64,000 nucleotides of DNA from Coraliomargarita algicola (GTDB taxonomy: Bacteria; Verrucomicrobiota; Verrucomicrobiia; Opitutales; Coraliomargaritaceae). The first letter of the stretch is position 1. The number at the start of each line of letters is the position of its first letter. Both the position numbers and the translations under genes were made by a program. Shown here one piece after another: positions 51,400 to 61,695 of this stretch. The notes under the pieces are model-generated. The model saw only the letters and a program-made list of their open reading frames with translations, was not told the DNA's origin and searched no databases. Where the stretch lies: positions 3,065,001-3,129,000 of the forward strand of contig NZ_CP138858.1 in NCBI RefSeq assembly GCF_033878955.1, written 5' to 3'.

Positions 51400-53328
51400 A
51401 TGAAGCGCTTCTTCAGTCATCAATCTCTTGTAAGTGTCGCAATCGTTTTCGCGGTCCTCATGTCCTACCAAATTGTTGGAGCCGTCGAAGAATACGATGC
51501 TATCCAGCCCGTTTCCCGGAAGCGTGTACAAGAGATTGTTCAATGGCTTGAGGATGAGCCTCGTGGTCTCGGTTACCCTATCGGCATTCGGGCGCAATGG
51601 GATGCTTTGGCGCAGTATCCAGAGTTTGCTCAGGTCGTGCAGAAAGCTGAGAAGTATATTGGTACGGAGCCGCCAAGGTTGACCGATGAAGACTATCTTG
51701 CATATCAGAGGACGGGTGTTCGTGTGTCAGATAAAATTTTCCGTGAGCGCCTGAAGCGGATCAATGATATGGCGCTCGCGGAAGCCTTGGAGAATCGCGG
51801 GCGTTTTTTATCAACCCTTGAAGCTGATATTGGAGCCATTTTGACAGAAAGGACATGGGTTGCAGCACCCACTGATCGTGAATTAAAGAATTTTCATGGA
51901 GAGCGCATGGAGACAGACTTGGAAGTGGCTATGCGTGCTTGGGCGCTTGCGACTGTCGATTATTGGCTAGGGGAACGTCTCAGTCCGAAAATTCGCGAAG
52001 GTATACGATATGAGGTCCACCGTCGTGCTTTAGAGCCGTATATGAGCATCCTCCGCACTGGTGAATACCCGGACGATGAACGCGGTTGGTGGTGGTGGAT
52101 GACGGGGTCTAACAATTGGAATGCCGTTTGTCTTGCTGGTGTGACTGGTGCTGGTTTGGCGCTTTTGCCAGAGAAAGATGACCGCGCGTTACTCTTGGCC
52201 GGATTAGAGCAGTATCTGCCTAATTATCTAAAAGGGCTTGGGACTGATGGATACTGTAGTGAAGGGATGATGTATTGGGGGTATGGCTTGGGGCATTATG
52301 TGTTGGCGGCAGAATTAGCTCGGAATGCGACAGGCAATAAGCTGGATTTATATCAGAGTCCACGTCTCCATTTGGTGGCTAGATATCCAGAGAAATTGAT
52401 GCTTGGCGATGATTTGTATCCAGCATACGCGGATACTAGAATTGGTTCGAAACCGAGCACTTGGGTTCTGGACCTATTGGCTCGTCGTCTTGATTTGGGG
52501 GGTGAAGGCTGGATTCAGCCAAAGCCTCAACGCAGGGACCCATGGGTATACATTATTGGAACTACGGCTTTTCTTCCGCGTGATCAACAGCAAGTGCACC
52601 GGACTGTCTTGCCGATGCGAAGCATCTTTGAATTAAGTGGGATTTATACATTGCGACAACGAGATGCAGCGGCTCCGCATTTTGCTGTGGCCATTAAAGG
52701 AGGCTCTAATGGCGAGTATCATAATCATAATGATATCGGCACGTTTGTAGTCGCCTCGGGAGGGACTGTGCAAATACTGGACCCTGGTCATGAAGGATAT
52801 GATGCTGATTCTTTTTCTCCTCGTAGGTATGAGAATAAGATTCGTTCTTCATGGGGGCATCCTGTGCCCTTAGTCGGAGGGCAGCTGCAAGTTGCTGGTA
52901 AGGAGCGACGGGCCGAGTTGATCGCGACAGATTTTTCTGATGAACAGGATGTTATTCAGTTTGATCTTAAATCAGCCTATGATTTTGAGCCATTGAGTAA
53001 GCTTCACCGTAACTTTATTTATACTCGAGGAGAAGCGCCTTCGCTTGTAATTGAAGATTATGTTGAGTATACTTCGCCTGAAGCCTTTGGTGTGGCCCTT
53101 GTGGCGGGGAGCTCCTGGAAATCTTTGGGGGATGATCGGCTCATTATTCAGTCTGTGGATGGTGGTTTGTATGTTGATATCGATACGGATGGATTACCAT
53201 ATTCTATAGATGAGGATACATCCATCGCCCGTGATCTTCCTATCACACGAATAGGTATTAATTTGGATGAGCCGACCAGCAAAGCCCGGATCACACTTCG
53301 CGTTTATCCTCAACATATAGAATTATGA
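51400..53328 (+). CDS. Heparinase II/III-like polysaccharide lyase
   Basis: The 642-residue protein has a signal peptide (LVSVAIVFAVLMSYQIVGAV). An alpha/alpha-toroid follows (SNNWNAVCLAGVTGAGLALL, GTDGYCSEGMMYWGYGLGHYVLAAEL), then a beta-sandwich starting with the conserved GGSNGEYHNHNDIGTFVV, in which His441, His443 and Asp445 are the likely catalytic or metal residues. This layout matches the heparinase II/III superfamily (PL12/15/17/21-like), which cleaves uronic-acid-containing polysaccharides. The exact substrate cannot be told; neighbours suggest a fucosylated uronate-containing glycan. It overlaps the SGNH gene by 4 bases. Confidence 0.82.
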   Translation: MKRFFSHQSLVSVAIVFAVLMSYQIVGAVEEYDAIQPVSRKRVQEIVQWLEDEPRGLGYPIGIRAQWDALAQYPEFAQVVQKAEKYIGTEPPRLTDEDYLAYQRTGVRVSDKIFRERLKRINDMALAEALENRGRFLSTLEADIGAILTERTWVAAPTDRELKNFHGERMETDLEVAMRAWALATVDYWLGERLSPKIREGIRYEVHRRALEPYMSILRTGEYPDDERGWWWWMTGSNNWNAVCLAGVTGAGLALLPEKDDRALLLAGLEQYLPNYLKGLGTDGYCSEGMMYWGYGLGHYVLAAELARNATGNKLDLYQSPRLHLVARYPEKLMLGDDLYPAYADTRIGSKPSTWVLDLLARRLDLGGEGWIQPKPQRRDPWVYIIGTTAFLPRDQQQVHRTVLPMRSIFELSGIYTLRQRDAAAPHFAVAIKGGSNGEYHNHNDIGTFVVASGGTVQILDPGHEGYDADSFSPRRYENKIRSSWGHPVPLVGGQLQVAGKERRAELIATDFSDEQDVIQFDLKSAYDFEPLSKLHRNFIYTRGEAPSLVIEDYVEYTSPEAFGVALVAGSSWKSLGDDRLIIQSVDGGLYVDIDTDGLPYSIDEDTSIARDLPITRIGINLDEPTSKARITLRVYPQHIEL

Positions 53329-54713
53329 TTCTGAAAAGCTTACTTCTGGTCTGGCTTTGTGTGCCTGTATGTTTACAGGCGGTGCTTCCACGGTCTGAGC
53401 TGTTAAGGCCAAAAGATCGTTGGGTTGTTGTGGGAGACAGTATCACCCAGAATGGTACATATTATGCCTGGGTTGCCTTGTATTATCTTACACGATATCC
53501 TGACATGGACTTCTCGGTCGTGAATGCTGGGATTTCAGGCGATAATGCTACTAAGGCGCTCAGTCGTTATTCATGGGATATTGCGTGTAGTCATGCATCT
53601 GTGGCTACAGTCATGTTTGGAATGAATGATATTGGCCGGTCTTTGTATGGAGTTGATTCTCCCAGCGAGAAGATTCTTCAGCGTCGGAAAATGGCAATGG
53701 ATGATTACCAAGAGTCGTTGACCACATTAGTCAAACGTCTTAAAGAAGACGGGATGCGTGTCATATTGCTTTCTCCATCGCCTTACGATGATACTGCTGA
53801 AGTAAAATCTGAGAATCATAAGGGTGCCAATCTTGCGCTGAGAGCATGTGCAGATTATATGCGTGAACTTTCCAAGCGTGAGCAGGTTGATTTTATTGAT
53901 ATTCATAAGCCGATGACTGAATTAAATCAACAGCGGCAAGCTCAGGATCCGACACTCACACTTACTGGCCCTGATCGTATTCATCCCCAAACTCCGGGGC
54001 ATGTGGTGGCTGCGTATTTCATGCTTACGAGCGCGGGGGTAACAGGTGAGGTCTCTAATGTTGTTTTGGATTATCAGACTAAGCGTGTCGTAGATGTTCA
54101 ACGAGCGACGGTCAGTGATCTTAGCTTCAGTCCCGATGAAATGAGTTTTACATTGTTGGAAGAGGCTTTGCCTTATCCGTTGGGTAAATACGGAGCGCCA
54201 GCCAGGGAGTGGATTCCACTTGAGCAATCTCTGAGCCGGGAAGTTTTACGGATTAAAAATTTACCATCGGGTAATTATCGTTTGAGTATTGATGATATTG
54301 AGATTGCGAATATGTCAGCTCAAGAGTTGGGGCAAGGTGTCAATTTAGGAACCCATCAGAATACGCCTCAATATCTTCAGGCACAAGAGGTCCTACGGGT
54401 TTTGATGGAATGGCGTTATAACGTAGGTTATCGTAAACGTGCCATTGCACAGATTGAGTATTGGACATTGGGACACTTAAAAAAACCTGTGGATGTATTG
54501 ACGGGCGTGACCGCCGCGACCAAGAAGAGGGAAGAAGTCGCACAGTCTGCTGATAGCAAAAAAGATTACATTCTGGGCTTATTAGATCGATATCTCGAAT
54601 GGAAGGCCAGAGAGGCCGAAATAGATGAAAGGATCAAAAGGCTGTTTCAGCAAGCACGCGTAAAAGCTCGTCCAGTGTCACATCAATATACGATCAAACG
54701 AATTGCTGATTGA
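53325..54713 (+). CDS. SGNH/GDSL-family hydrolase
   Basis: The 462-residue protein has a signal peptide (LLLVWLCVPVCLQA) and the four SGNH blocks: VVVGDSITQNG (nucleophile Ser), NAGISGDNATKAL, MFGMNDIGRS, and GPDRIHPQTPGHVVAAY with the Asp-x-x-His pair. A C-terminal region of about 200 residues with a helical end (EREAEIDERIK-type) is extra. Such enzymes often remove acetyl or other esters from polysaccharides. It is translationally coupled to the lyase upstream (ATGA overlap). Confidence 0.87.
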   Translation: MILKSLLLVWLCVPVCLQAVLPRSELLRPKDRWVVVGDSITQNGTYYAWVALYYLTRYPDMDFSVVNAGISGDNATKALSRYSWDIACSHASVATVMFGMNDIGRSLYGVDSPSEKILQRRKMAMDDYQESLTTLVKRLKEDGMRVILLSPSPYDDTAEVKSENHKGANLALRACADYMRELSKREQVDFIDIHKPMTELNQQRQAQDPTLTLTGPDRIHPQTPGHVVAAYFMLTSAGVTGEVSNVVLDYQTKRVVDVQRATVSDLSFSPDEMSFTLLEEALPYPLGKYGAPAREWIPLEQSLSREVLRIKNLPSGNYRLSIDDIEIANMSAQELGQGVNLGTHQNTPQYLQAQEVLRVLMEWRYNVGYRKRAIAQIEYWTLGHLKKPVDVLTGVTAATKKREEVAQSADSKKDYILGLLDRYLEWKAREAEIDERIKRLFQQARVKARPVSHQYTIKRIAD

Positions 54714-54727
54714 GGATAATTGTTATC

Positions 54728-55372
54728 ATGAAGATATATATTCGGGCAAAGCAGAAAATGGGGTTTTCTTTAATTGAGTTACTCAGTGTGGTTGCGGTGA
54801 TTACTATTCTTCTGGCGATATTGATTCCAGCGCTATCAAAGGTGCGTAATCAGGCCAAAGCTGTTGGTTGTCTCAGTAATATGCGCCAAATTGGACTGGC
54901 GATAAATATGTATGCAATGGAGCATAATCAAACTTTGCCAGGGCCACTTTACTTGGCGGGAGGAAACATTGTGGGGACGAAACGATTACCTTATTATATC
55001 GCTCCATATTTAGATCGAGGCCAAGCTGAAGATGGGGATTCGCTTGATGTATTTGTTTGTCCCGCATGGGCAGATGCAACGCAAGGCTTGGAGGGTGCGG
55101 GCATACAGTATATTCATGTGAAGACAAGTGCCGGTAAGGATCCTTTTGGTTATCCGGGTGCTAAAGTGACCGCGCCTCCTATGACGCTTTACGATATTGC
55201 GGAGGGGGACGGATTGGCTCAGACTGCGGTGTTGACTGAGTTGGATGCTCAGTCGCCAATCGTTTCGTCTGGTTGGGGAACACTGGCGCCAGAACCTGTC
55301 CATGGTACATTTCGGCATACTCTGTATTTTGATGGTCGTGTTGAGAAGACGCCACTGGATGAGGCTCCGTGA
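54728..55372 (+). CDS. Pseudopilin-like protein with prepilin cleavage motif and H-x9-DG-type end
   Basis: From ATG 54728 the 214-residue protein has a type IV prepilin N-terminus, KMGFSLIELLSVVAVITILL, then IPALSKVRNQAKAVGCLSNMRQIGLA, a form common in Planctomycetota, Lentisphaerota and Verrucomicrobiota. Near its end is VHGTFRHTLYFDGRVEKTPL, matching the H-x9-DG type processing motif. These are thought to be minor pilins of a type II-like system; their enrichment in polysaccharide operons suggests a role in substrate binding or enzyme export. A TTG at 54710 is also in frame. It is embedded in the island operon. Confidence 0.83.
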   Translation: MKIYIRAKQKMGFSLIELLSVVAVITILLAILIPALSKVRNQAKAVGCLSNMRQIGLAINMYAMEHNQTLPGPLYLAGGNIVGTKRLPYYIAPYLDRGQAEDGDSLDVFVCPAWADATQGLEGAGIQYIHVKTSAGKDPFGYPGAKVTAPPMTLYDIAEGDGLAQTAVLTELDAQSPIVSSGWGTLAPEPVHGTFRHTLYFDGRVEKTPLDEAP

Positions 55373-55440
55373 ACTACTGATAAGCGCGATGCATCATCAG
55401 TTACTGTTGATAGCAATTGTCTATAATTGCGTACATATTT

Positions 55441-56934
55441 ATGAAAAATAAACAAAATGATCTCACTGCTTTACAATCTGAGCAGTTAATTAATCTATCT
55501 GAATACGGATTGCGTTATCTCGGCGATATTCCTATTCGAGATTCGAAGGATATAGTTAAATCTCGAATCGGAGTTGGCTTTGAAACTTTGGATCGGCAGA
55601 TGTTCGACCCTGAAAAAGTTTATCCACATTTGGCAAAATTGGGGGCGAAATTCGCGCGTGTTCAGACGGGCTGGTCTCGATGTGAAACATCGAAGGGAGT
55701 TTATGACTTTACATGGTTGGAGGAGATTGTGGATCAATTGATCGAAGTCGGAGTTGAGCCCCTATTCTCACTTAGTTTTGGCAATACTCTATACTGCACG
55801 GATGCTGAGCACGAATCAGCAGTCGGTTACGTTCCTCTCTATTATGGAGAAGAAGCGACCCAAGCTTGGCGCAATTACCTCACCGCCTTAGCGGAAACTT
55901 TCAAGGGGCGTGTGCGCAGTTGGGAAGTTTGGAATGAACCAAACATCTCTCAGTTTTGGTATCCTAAAGAGCCCGATCCCACTGCCTATGCGGAGCTGGT
56001 ACGCATCAGCGCAAAAGCTGTGCGTAGTGGACACCCCAGCGCAAGGATCATTGGAGGTGCTATGTCAAAACTGGATTCGCATTTCCTCGAAGCAATTCTT
56101 CAGTGTGGTATCGCCAAGCATATTGATGCCTTTTCATTCCATCCTTACCAACTGGTTCCTGAGGATAACATGTTGAATATGCATGCGGTGATTCGGCGTC
56201 TTCTCGATAAGTATTCGGACGGGAAGGACATCGAAATCTGGCAGGGAGAAAATGGCTGTCCATCCCAGACCGAAGGGCACAACGATGACTGGTTGGGGCT
56301 CTATGATACCGATCAGGTGGTGCAGGCGAAGTGGGTCGTCCGGCGTATTTTATGTGACTTGAAAAATGATTATGACATGGCACTCTATTTTCATGCCGTG
56401 GATTTGATGGCGCGTCCTTATCGTCAATCTGATGGGAAAGAGCGCAAGCCAGTTATGATGGGGCTCGTTCATGGTGACAGTTACGAACCGAAATATTCAT
56501 TCGAAGCTATGCAACGGGTTTGCACCCTCTTCGATAGTGACAGTCATGTGGAGGAACTTTATTGTCAGTTTTTAGAGCCGAACCCAGCACGGCCATCTCT
56601 TTGTGGACGTATGGGGGGCCCGATGTCTGCAAGCTTCACTCGTAAAGGAGTGCCTCTGGTCGCACTTTGGTTGACTGAAGATCCACAGCAAAAGCGTCCT
56701 GCGGAAGAAATCGATCTAGTGTTCTGGTGTGACAGCAATTTAAAATTCGATGAACCTGTATTGGCCGACATTATGACTGGAAGAATTTACGATGTGGCTC
56801 CACTTTTGTCGCCATTTGTTCCTGGTCGAAAAGATGTTGGCCTTCGTTGTCGTATTCCCTTGCCAGACTATCCACTTATTTTGACGGATCGATCTGTGTT
56901 TGATGAATTTGGAGGCATGGTTGATTCGCAGTAA
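55441..56934 (+). CDS. GH39-like glycoside hydrolase (clan A)
   Basis: From ATG 55441 the 497-residue protein has no signal peptide. It folds as a TIM barrel with RVGVGFETLD-like start, WEVWNEPNISQFW (acid/base Glu166) and EIWQGENGCPSQ (nucleophile Glu270), the clan GH-A pair at the ends of strands 4 and 7. The arrangement is closest to GH39 beta-xylosidase/iduronidase enzymes, but the sugar is not certain. It likely acts inside the cell or periplasm on oligosaccharides from the lyase. Confidence 0.78.
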   Translation: MKNKQNDLTALQSEQLINLSEYGLRYLGDIPIRDSKDIVKSRIGVGFETLDRQMFDPEKVYPHLAKLGAKFARVQTGWSRCETSKGVYDFTWLEEIVDQLIEVGVEPLFSLSFGNTLYCTDAEHESAVGYVPLYYGEEATQAWRNYLTALAETFKGRVRSWEVWNEPNISQFWYPKEPDPTAYAELVRISAKAVRSGHPSARIIGGAMSKLDSHFLEAILQCGIAKHIDAFSFHPYQLVPEDNMLNMHAVIRRLLDKYSDGKDIEIWQGENGCPSQTEGHNDDWLGLYDTDQVVQAKWVVRRILCDLKNDYDMALYFHAVDLMARPYRQSDGKERKPVMMGLVHGDSYEPKYSFEAMQRVCTLFDSDSHVEELYCQFLEPNPARPSLCGRMGGPMSASFTRKGVPLVALWLTEDPQQKRPAEEIDLVFWCDSNLKFDEPVLADIMTGRIYDVAPLLSPFVPGRKDVGLRCRIPLPDYPLILTDRSVFDEFGGMVDSQ

Positions 56935-56967
56935 GATTATGGGAGTCGCGGAAACGATTTAGCAATA

Positions 56968-58209
56968 ATGAATCAACATACAGAGACTATGGAACATCAA
57001 CATCAATGGTTTAAAGATTCCCGATATGGGATGTTTATTCACTGGGGAGCCTATTCCGTTGCTGCACGCGGCGAGTGGTTTGCCAATCGAGAACGTATTC
57101 CGAAGGCGGAATACACAGATCGTTATGTTGACCAGTTTAAAGCGGAGAATTATGATCCTGAATCCTGGGCACAGTTAGCGAAAGAGGCGGGTATGAAGTA
57201 TGCCGTGTTGACTACGCGCCACCATGACGGCTTTGCGTTATGGGATACGAAGACTAGCGATTTCAATGCAGCAAAGATGGGACCGGAACGTGATCTGGTG
57301 GCTCCATTTGTTGAGGCCTTCCGTAAGGTTGGCCTTAAAGTGGGGCTTTATTATTCGCCTGCGGCGTGGTATCAAGAGGATTACCCAGGATACTTTTTTC
57401 GGGACTGGCCCGATGAAAGTGATTGGAAGTCGCCAGAGTCTAGGAGTCGGTTTATCGACTATTACCGTTGTCAGCTGGCTGAATTGATGACGAACTATGG
57501 CAAGATCGATTATCTCTGGTATGATGGTTGTGCGCCTGAGGACTTACAGCTCAGTGAGGTGAATGAGCAGATGCTGCAATTGCAGCCGGATCTTCTCATT
57601 AATTTACGTAATGGTGAGCCCGGGCATGTCAAAATTTGTGAGCAAGCGATTAAAGCGCCCAAGGAGGATGTGATGTGGGAAGCTTGTATGACCTTGAATG
57701 GGCATTGGGGCTATCACGGGGGGGACGATTGTTGGAAGCGCCCGAAAGAAGTCATTCGTATGTTATGTGATACGGCAGCGAAAGGTGGTAATTTGCTTTT
57801 GAATGTCGGTCCCAAAGCAGATGGGAGCTTGCCTGACGCGACGATAGAAATACTACGAGAGTCCGGACGTTGGCTATCAGTAAATGGTGATGCGATTTAT
57901 GGTTCCGATCGCACGCCATTTTCATGGGTCAATTGGGGTAAAGTGACGGCGAGGGGAAATAAAGTGTATCTGAACGTCCTTTTTAGTCCAGGTGAGGAAC
58001 TCTGTTACTCTGAGATTAAGAATCGAGTGCTTTTTGCTAAATATTTAAGCACAGGTGAACCTGTTGAGTTTGAGCAAGTTGGTGAGCGACTGTTTATTAG
58101 GCAGCTTCCTGTGCCTTTGCCTGATGCGATTGGGATCACCATTGAGCTCGAACTAGATGGAAAACCAGAGGAAATTCTCGCTCAAACTTCGTATTGGATT
58201 CCCGAGTGA
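56968..58209 (+). CDS. Alpha-L-fucosidase (GH29)
   Basis: The 413-residue enzyme matches GH29: WFKDSRYGMFIHWGAYSV at the N-terminus, AKEAGMKYAVLTTRHHDGFALWDT, VGLYYSPAAWY and IDYLWYDGCAPED with the nucleophile Asp186. A beta-sandwich C-terminal domain follows from about residue 310. No signal peptide is visible, so it probably acts on imported oligosaccharides. It is last in the island operon, 33 bases after the GH39-like gene and 16 bases before the right flanking repeat. Confidence 0.93.
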   Translation: MNQHTETMEHQHQWFKDSRYGMFIHWGAYSVAARGEWFANRERIPKAEYTDRYVDQFKAENYDPESWAQLAKEAGMKYAVLTTRHHDGFALWDTKTSDFNAAKMGPERDLVAPFVEAFRKVGLKVGLYYSPAAWYQEDYPGYFFRDWPDESDWKSPESRSRFIDYYRCQLAELMTNYGKIDYLWYDGCAPEDLQLSEVNEQMLQLQPDLLINLRNGEPGHVKICEQAIKAPKEDVMWEACMTLNGHWGYHGGDDCWKRPKEVIRMLCDTAAKGGNLLLNVGPKADGSLPDATIEILRESGRWLSVNGDAIYGSDRTPFSWVNWGKVTARGNKVYLNVLFSPGEELCYSEIKNRVLFAKYLSTGEPVEFEQVGERLFIRQLPVPLPDAIGITIELELDGKPEEILAQTSYWIPE

Positions 58210-58225
58210 TCGTCACTCTAAATTC

Positions 58226-58349
58226 AAAAACGGTGGATCTTTTGTTTACTGCAGGGGAGCACCTGATCATTGAATGGGATGGTGAAGAAATGAAGCCGAG
58301 CACCCGGGGAACCGCTAAAATTAGTCTGAAATGATCTTGGCCCGGGTGC
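58226..58349. repeat. Right copy of the 124-bp island-flanking direct repeat (attR-like)
   Basis: Orphan copy of the 3' end of the gene at 46371-47216, with one substitution (58316). It is followed by sequence that presumably followed the host gene before insertion. Confidence 0.95.
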
Positions 58350-58376
58350 GCTTAGGCTTTACAGGCCGGGGTTTTT
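58341..58376 (+). terminator. Possible original terminator of the host gene
   Basis: CCCGG (58341) can pair with CCGGG (58366), followed by GTTTTT. The stem is short and the call weak; it would be the terminator that the island separated from the gene at 46371-47216. Confidence 0.35.
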
Positions 58377-58432
58377 GTCCATGTTAGGTTAGCTGATTTA
58401 GGTGCAACGTAAGCCTGATTAGTTATCTAGCT

Positions 58433-61400
58433 ATGGAGGTTAAAAGAAACACGTCACTGAATCATTTTCTTAAATTAAAGTCTTTGGGCGTTGTCGTAGT
58501 GGTGTTGATTGCGTGCTTTATTGTGTTTAGTTTTTATCGGGCTGAACGACAGAAGAACGTGGATCAGTTGTTAAGTGAGAATGGGGACGTGCTTTTGTTT
58601 GCGGATGAGTTGGTGCGTACTTATTTGGGGGGCGTGGTTGAAGACTTGTTGGTGGTCAGTCATTCACGTTCTTTGCGCGATTATATTGAAGATCCAGCGG
58701 ATGCGAAGCGATTGCGTTTTTTGCAGGATTTGAGAAATCTTTCGCTGCACAAGAAAGAGTATGCACAGTTACGCTACTTGGATGTGAATGGGCAGGAACA
58801 GGTTCGTGTGGATTCTGGTGGGCAGGCGGTGCCAGTCGATAAGCTTCAGAATAAGTTGAGCCGCTACTATTTTACTGAAGGTATGCGTGTGGCTTCTGGT
58901 ACGATTTATATTTCTCCAGTTGATTTGAATATGGAGAATGGGCAGGTGCAGTTGCCGCGTGTGCCGATGATTCGTTTTGTGTTGCCGATTGATGATCCTG
59001 AGCGAGGGCGACTTGGGGTGATGGTGCTTAATTTTAATGCGCGGCAATTGTTGGAGCGTTTACGTTTAATGGGTAATGACGCCGAGGCGAATGTTGAACT
59101 TGTCAACGAGGCTGGCTATTGGTTGGTGCATCCGGACTCTGCGATGGAGTGGGGATTTATGTTTCCTGAGGGAGCGAACTTAAGCATGCAAAAGCTGCAT
59201 CCTGCTTGTTGGCAGCAAATGTTCGGCACAGTCGTCGGGTATGGTGAAGGGGGAGGAGAGTGTTCTGTTTTGGAGGCGCATACCTATTGATCATTCAATT
59301 AGTCCCAATTATAAGCCAGGAGTGGTGGATGCCACCCAGTATTGGACGATGGGCTTGCGCTATGATCGCGAAGTTTGGGCGGAAATGTTTCAGCCGATTG
59401 TTTCGAAATACTTAATTCTAGGAGTCTTCCTCATCTTTTTGGGGATTGGGGTGTGCGTGTATTTTGTGCTGCGAGAGCGCTACATTACGAAATTGGACGC
59501 AATTAACCAACTCAATGCGAATATCTTGGAGAATGCTCAGGTGGCTGTGATCTCGACGGATCCTGAGGGGCTGGTCACTTCGTTTAACGAGTTTGCGCAA
59601 AAGTTGTCTGGTTGGGAAGCGGATGACTTGGTGGGGCAGGAATCCGCTGAGATTTTCTTTGAGCCTTTTGAGCTGGAAGCACGTGCCCAGAAAATGAGTG
59701 AAGAGTCGGGTGCCTCGGTGGCGTCGGATTTTGAGGTGTTTTCTGCTGCGTCGTTAGAAGCTGGACGCGATGTGCGGGAGTGGATTTTTACCCGCAAGGA
59801 TGGTAGCAAGATTCCAGTGATCGCAGCGGTGTCGGTGATCCGCGATGCGAATGATGAGGTGAGTGGCTATTTGTTGGTGGTGGTGGATATCAGTGAGCAG
59901 AAGGAGGTCGAGGGGGCTTTATTGGAAGCTCGTGAGCACGCGGAAGCTCTGGTCAAGATGAAGTCACAGTTTCTGGCAAATATGAGCCATGAGATCCGGA
60001 CGCCGATGAATGGTGTGATCGGCTTGGCGAATTTATTGCTGACGGATGACATTAGCATGGAACAGCGCAAGCTAGTCGAGACCTTGGTGCGCAGTGCGGA
60101 TACCTTGATGATCGTGATTAATGATATTCTTGATTTCTCCAAGATCGAGGCCGGGGCATTAGCTCTGGAGGAGGAGTCGTTTGATTTAAGAGAATCGATT
60201 GATAATACGCTAACGCTCTTTGCTGCGGACGCGGAGGCGCATGGTGTAGAGCTGATCAATCAGACGGCCCCTACGATCGATTATGCACTGTGGGGAGATG
60301 CGCACCGAGTGACTCAGATTTTATCCAACCTGGTGGGGAATGCGGTTAAGTTTACTTCGGATGGTGGGGAGATTGTGCTTTCGGCACATTCGAGCCGGGT
60401 TTCTGACGATGTGATCATGGTGCATTTTGTTGTCTCGGACACAGGGATTGGTATGGATGAGGAGTCGCAGAAGAAGATTTTTCAGCCTTTCATTCAGGCA
60501 GATGCCAGCACCACTCGCAAATTTGGTGGCACTGGCTTGGGCTTAGCGATTACGACGCAGTTGGTTGAGATGATGAATGGCACGCTTCGGGTGGAAAGCG
60601 AGTTGGATGTGGGCACGAAGTTCTCGATCGATATTCCCTTCTCGCCCGATTTTAAGAATGTGCACAATTACAGTACGATTTTGGAGCGGAACTCCTTTGT
60701 TGGTAAGCGTGCCTTAGTGGTGGATGATAATTTGACCAATCTGTTAGTGATTCAGGGGCAGCTTTCGAATTTGGGCTTTATTGTTAAAACTTTTGAGGAT
60801 CCCAATAATGCTTATTTGGAGTATGTGAATCAGCCGGACTATGATTTGCTGGTCTTGGACTATTTAATGCCTGAAGTTGATGGCCTAGAGCTGGCTCGTC
60901 GTTTGAAGGGAAGTCGCTCGGGGCAAAAGACAAAATTGGTGATGTTGAGTTCGTCGCAGGTGGTGATTGATCAAGAGGAGCGTTCTTTTGCCGGGATTGA
61001 TGCTTATCTGACCAAGCCGATTTCACAGCGTGAGCTGCATAGCGTGTTAAATGAGCAGCTAGTCCGGGGCGTGGTGAATGCCAGTAAAAAATTAAACTCA
61101 GCTGAGGAGATTCGTGCGCGCTTGAGCAAGCGACTCAATGGGCGTGTTTTACGCCTCATTTTAGTGGATGATAACGAGACCAATCGGATGGTGATGGGGC
61201 TTCAGTTTCGTACGATGGGGCTGGATGTGGTCGCGGTTGAGAGTGCTGAGGAACTGTTTAAGCGCATGGAGAAAAGTGTCTTTGATGTCATTCTGATGGA
61301 CTGCAATATGCCTGACATGGATGGCTACGAAGCGACTGAATTGATTCGTAAGCGTGAAGCTGAGGGCGTGTACGCCGAGCATCGGGTCTGGGTCATCGCA

Positions 61401-61532
61401 GCCACTGCATTCGCTTTCGAGGACGACCGCGATAAATGCTTAGCTGCGGGAATGGATGATTACGTTTCCAAGCCCGCGCGCTTGCCAGAATTGTCGCAGG
61501 CGATTGAGCGCGCGATTGATGTGCAGCTGTAG
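58433..61532 (+). CDS. Hybrid sensor histidine kinase (dCache-PAS-HisKA-HATPase-REC-REC), split by a frameshift
   Basis: The first frame (58433-59290) gives an N-terminal membrane helix and a double-Cache-like periplasmic sensor (LRYLDVNGQEQVRVDSGG, FVLPIDDPERGRLGVMVLNF). The second frame (from 59241) continues with FWRRIPIDHS, a second membrane helix (LILGVFLIFLGIGVCVYFVL), a PAS domain, HisKA with FLANMSHEIRTPMNGVIGL, HATPase with GGTGLGLAITTQL, and two receiver domains with phosphoacceptors in LLVLDYLMPE and VILMDCNMPDMDG. One extra G in the run at 59249-59253 accounts for the break. Repaired, it is about 1030 residues. It immediately follows the island but belongs to the flanking sequence. 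Confidence 0.85.
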
Positions 61533-61589
61533 CTTATTATGTATAGTGAACGACAGCTGCCCGTGGCGACTCGACGATGAACCCTTTTG

Positions 61590-61630
61590 GAGGGGGGGGG
61601 GATTGTGGATTTTTTCGAGCAAAATGATTT
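61590..61630. repeat. Degenerate fragment of the 188-bp repeat
   Basis: A run of G followed by ATTGTGGATTTTTTCGAGCA and AATGATTTTTCCC resembles the CTTATTGTGGCATTTTTTGG...AATCATTTTTC part of the 188-bp repeat. Nothing else was recognised in 61533-61695. Confidence 0.45.
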
Positions 61631-61695
61631 TTCCCGATTTATCAGAGGCGCGGTTGTGTTCTGGGAGGCATATTTCCAGCAAAGCTTGAGAGCGC

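Larger units (their letters stand above)
47108..58349. mobile_element. 11-kb carbohydrate-utilisation island bounded by a 124-bp direct repeat
   Basis: Everything between the two direct repeats belongs to one functional theme: symporter, LacI regulator, surface/PEP-CTERM protein, lyase, esterase-like hydrolase, pseudopilin and two glycosidases. Its codons are visibly more A/T-rich than the flanking genes. The left boundary leaves the host gene intact; the right boundary is an orphan 3' end. No integrase, transposase or relaxase is inside. Entry by Campbell-type homologous recombination or by an integrase acting in trans are both possible. Confidence 0.75.

Noticed and set aside
47232..58225. 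Integrase, sulfatase or SusC/D genes in the island
   Set aside because: I read every frame of size and found none, so the island cannot be called an integrative element with its own recombinase, nor a Bacteroidota-type PUL.
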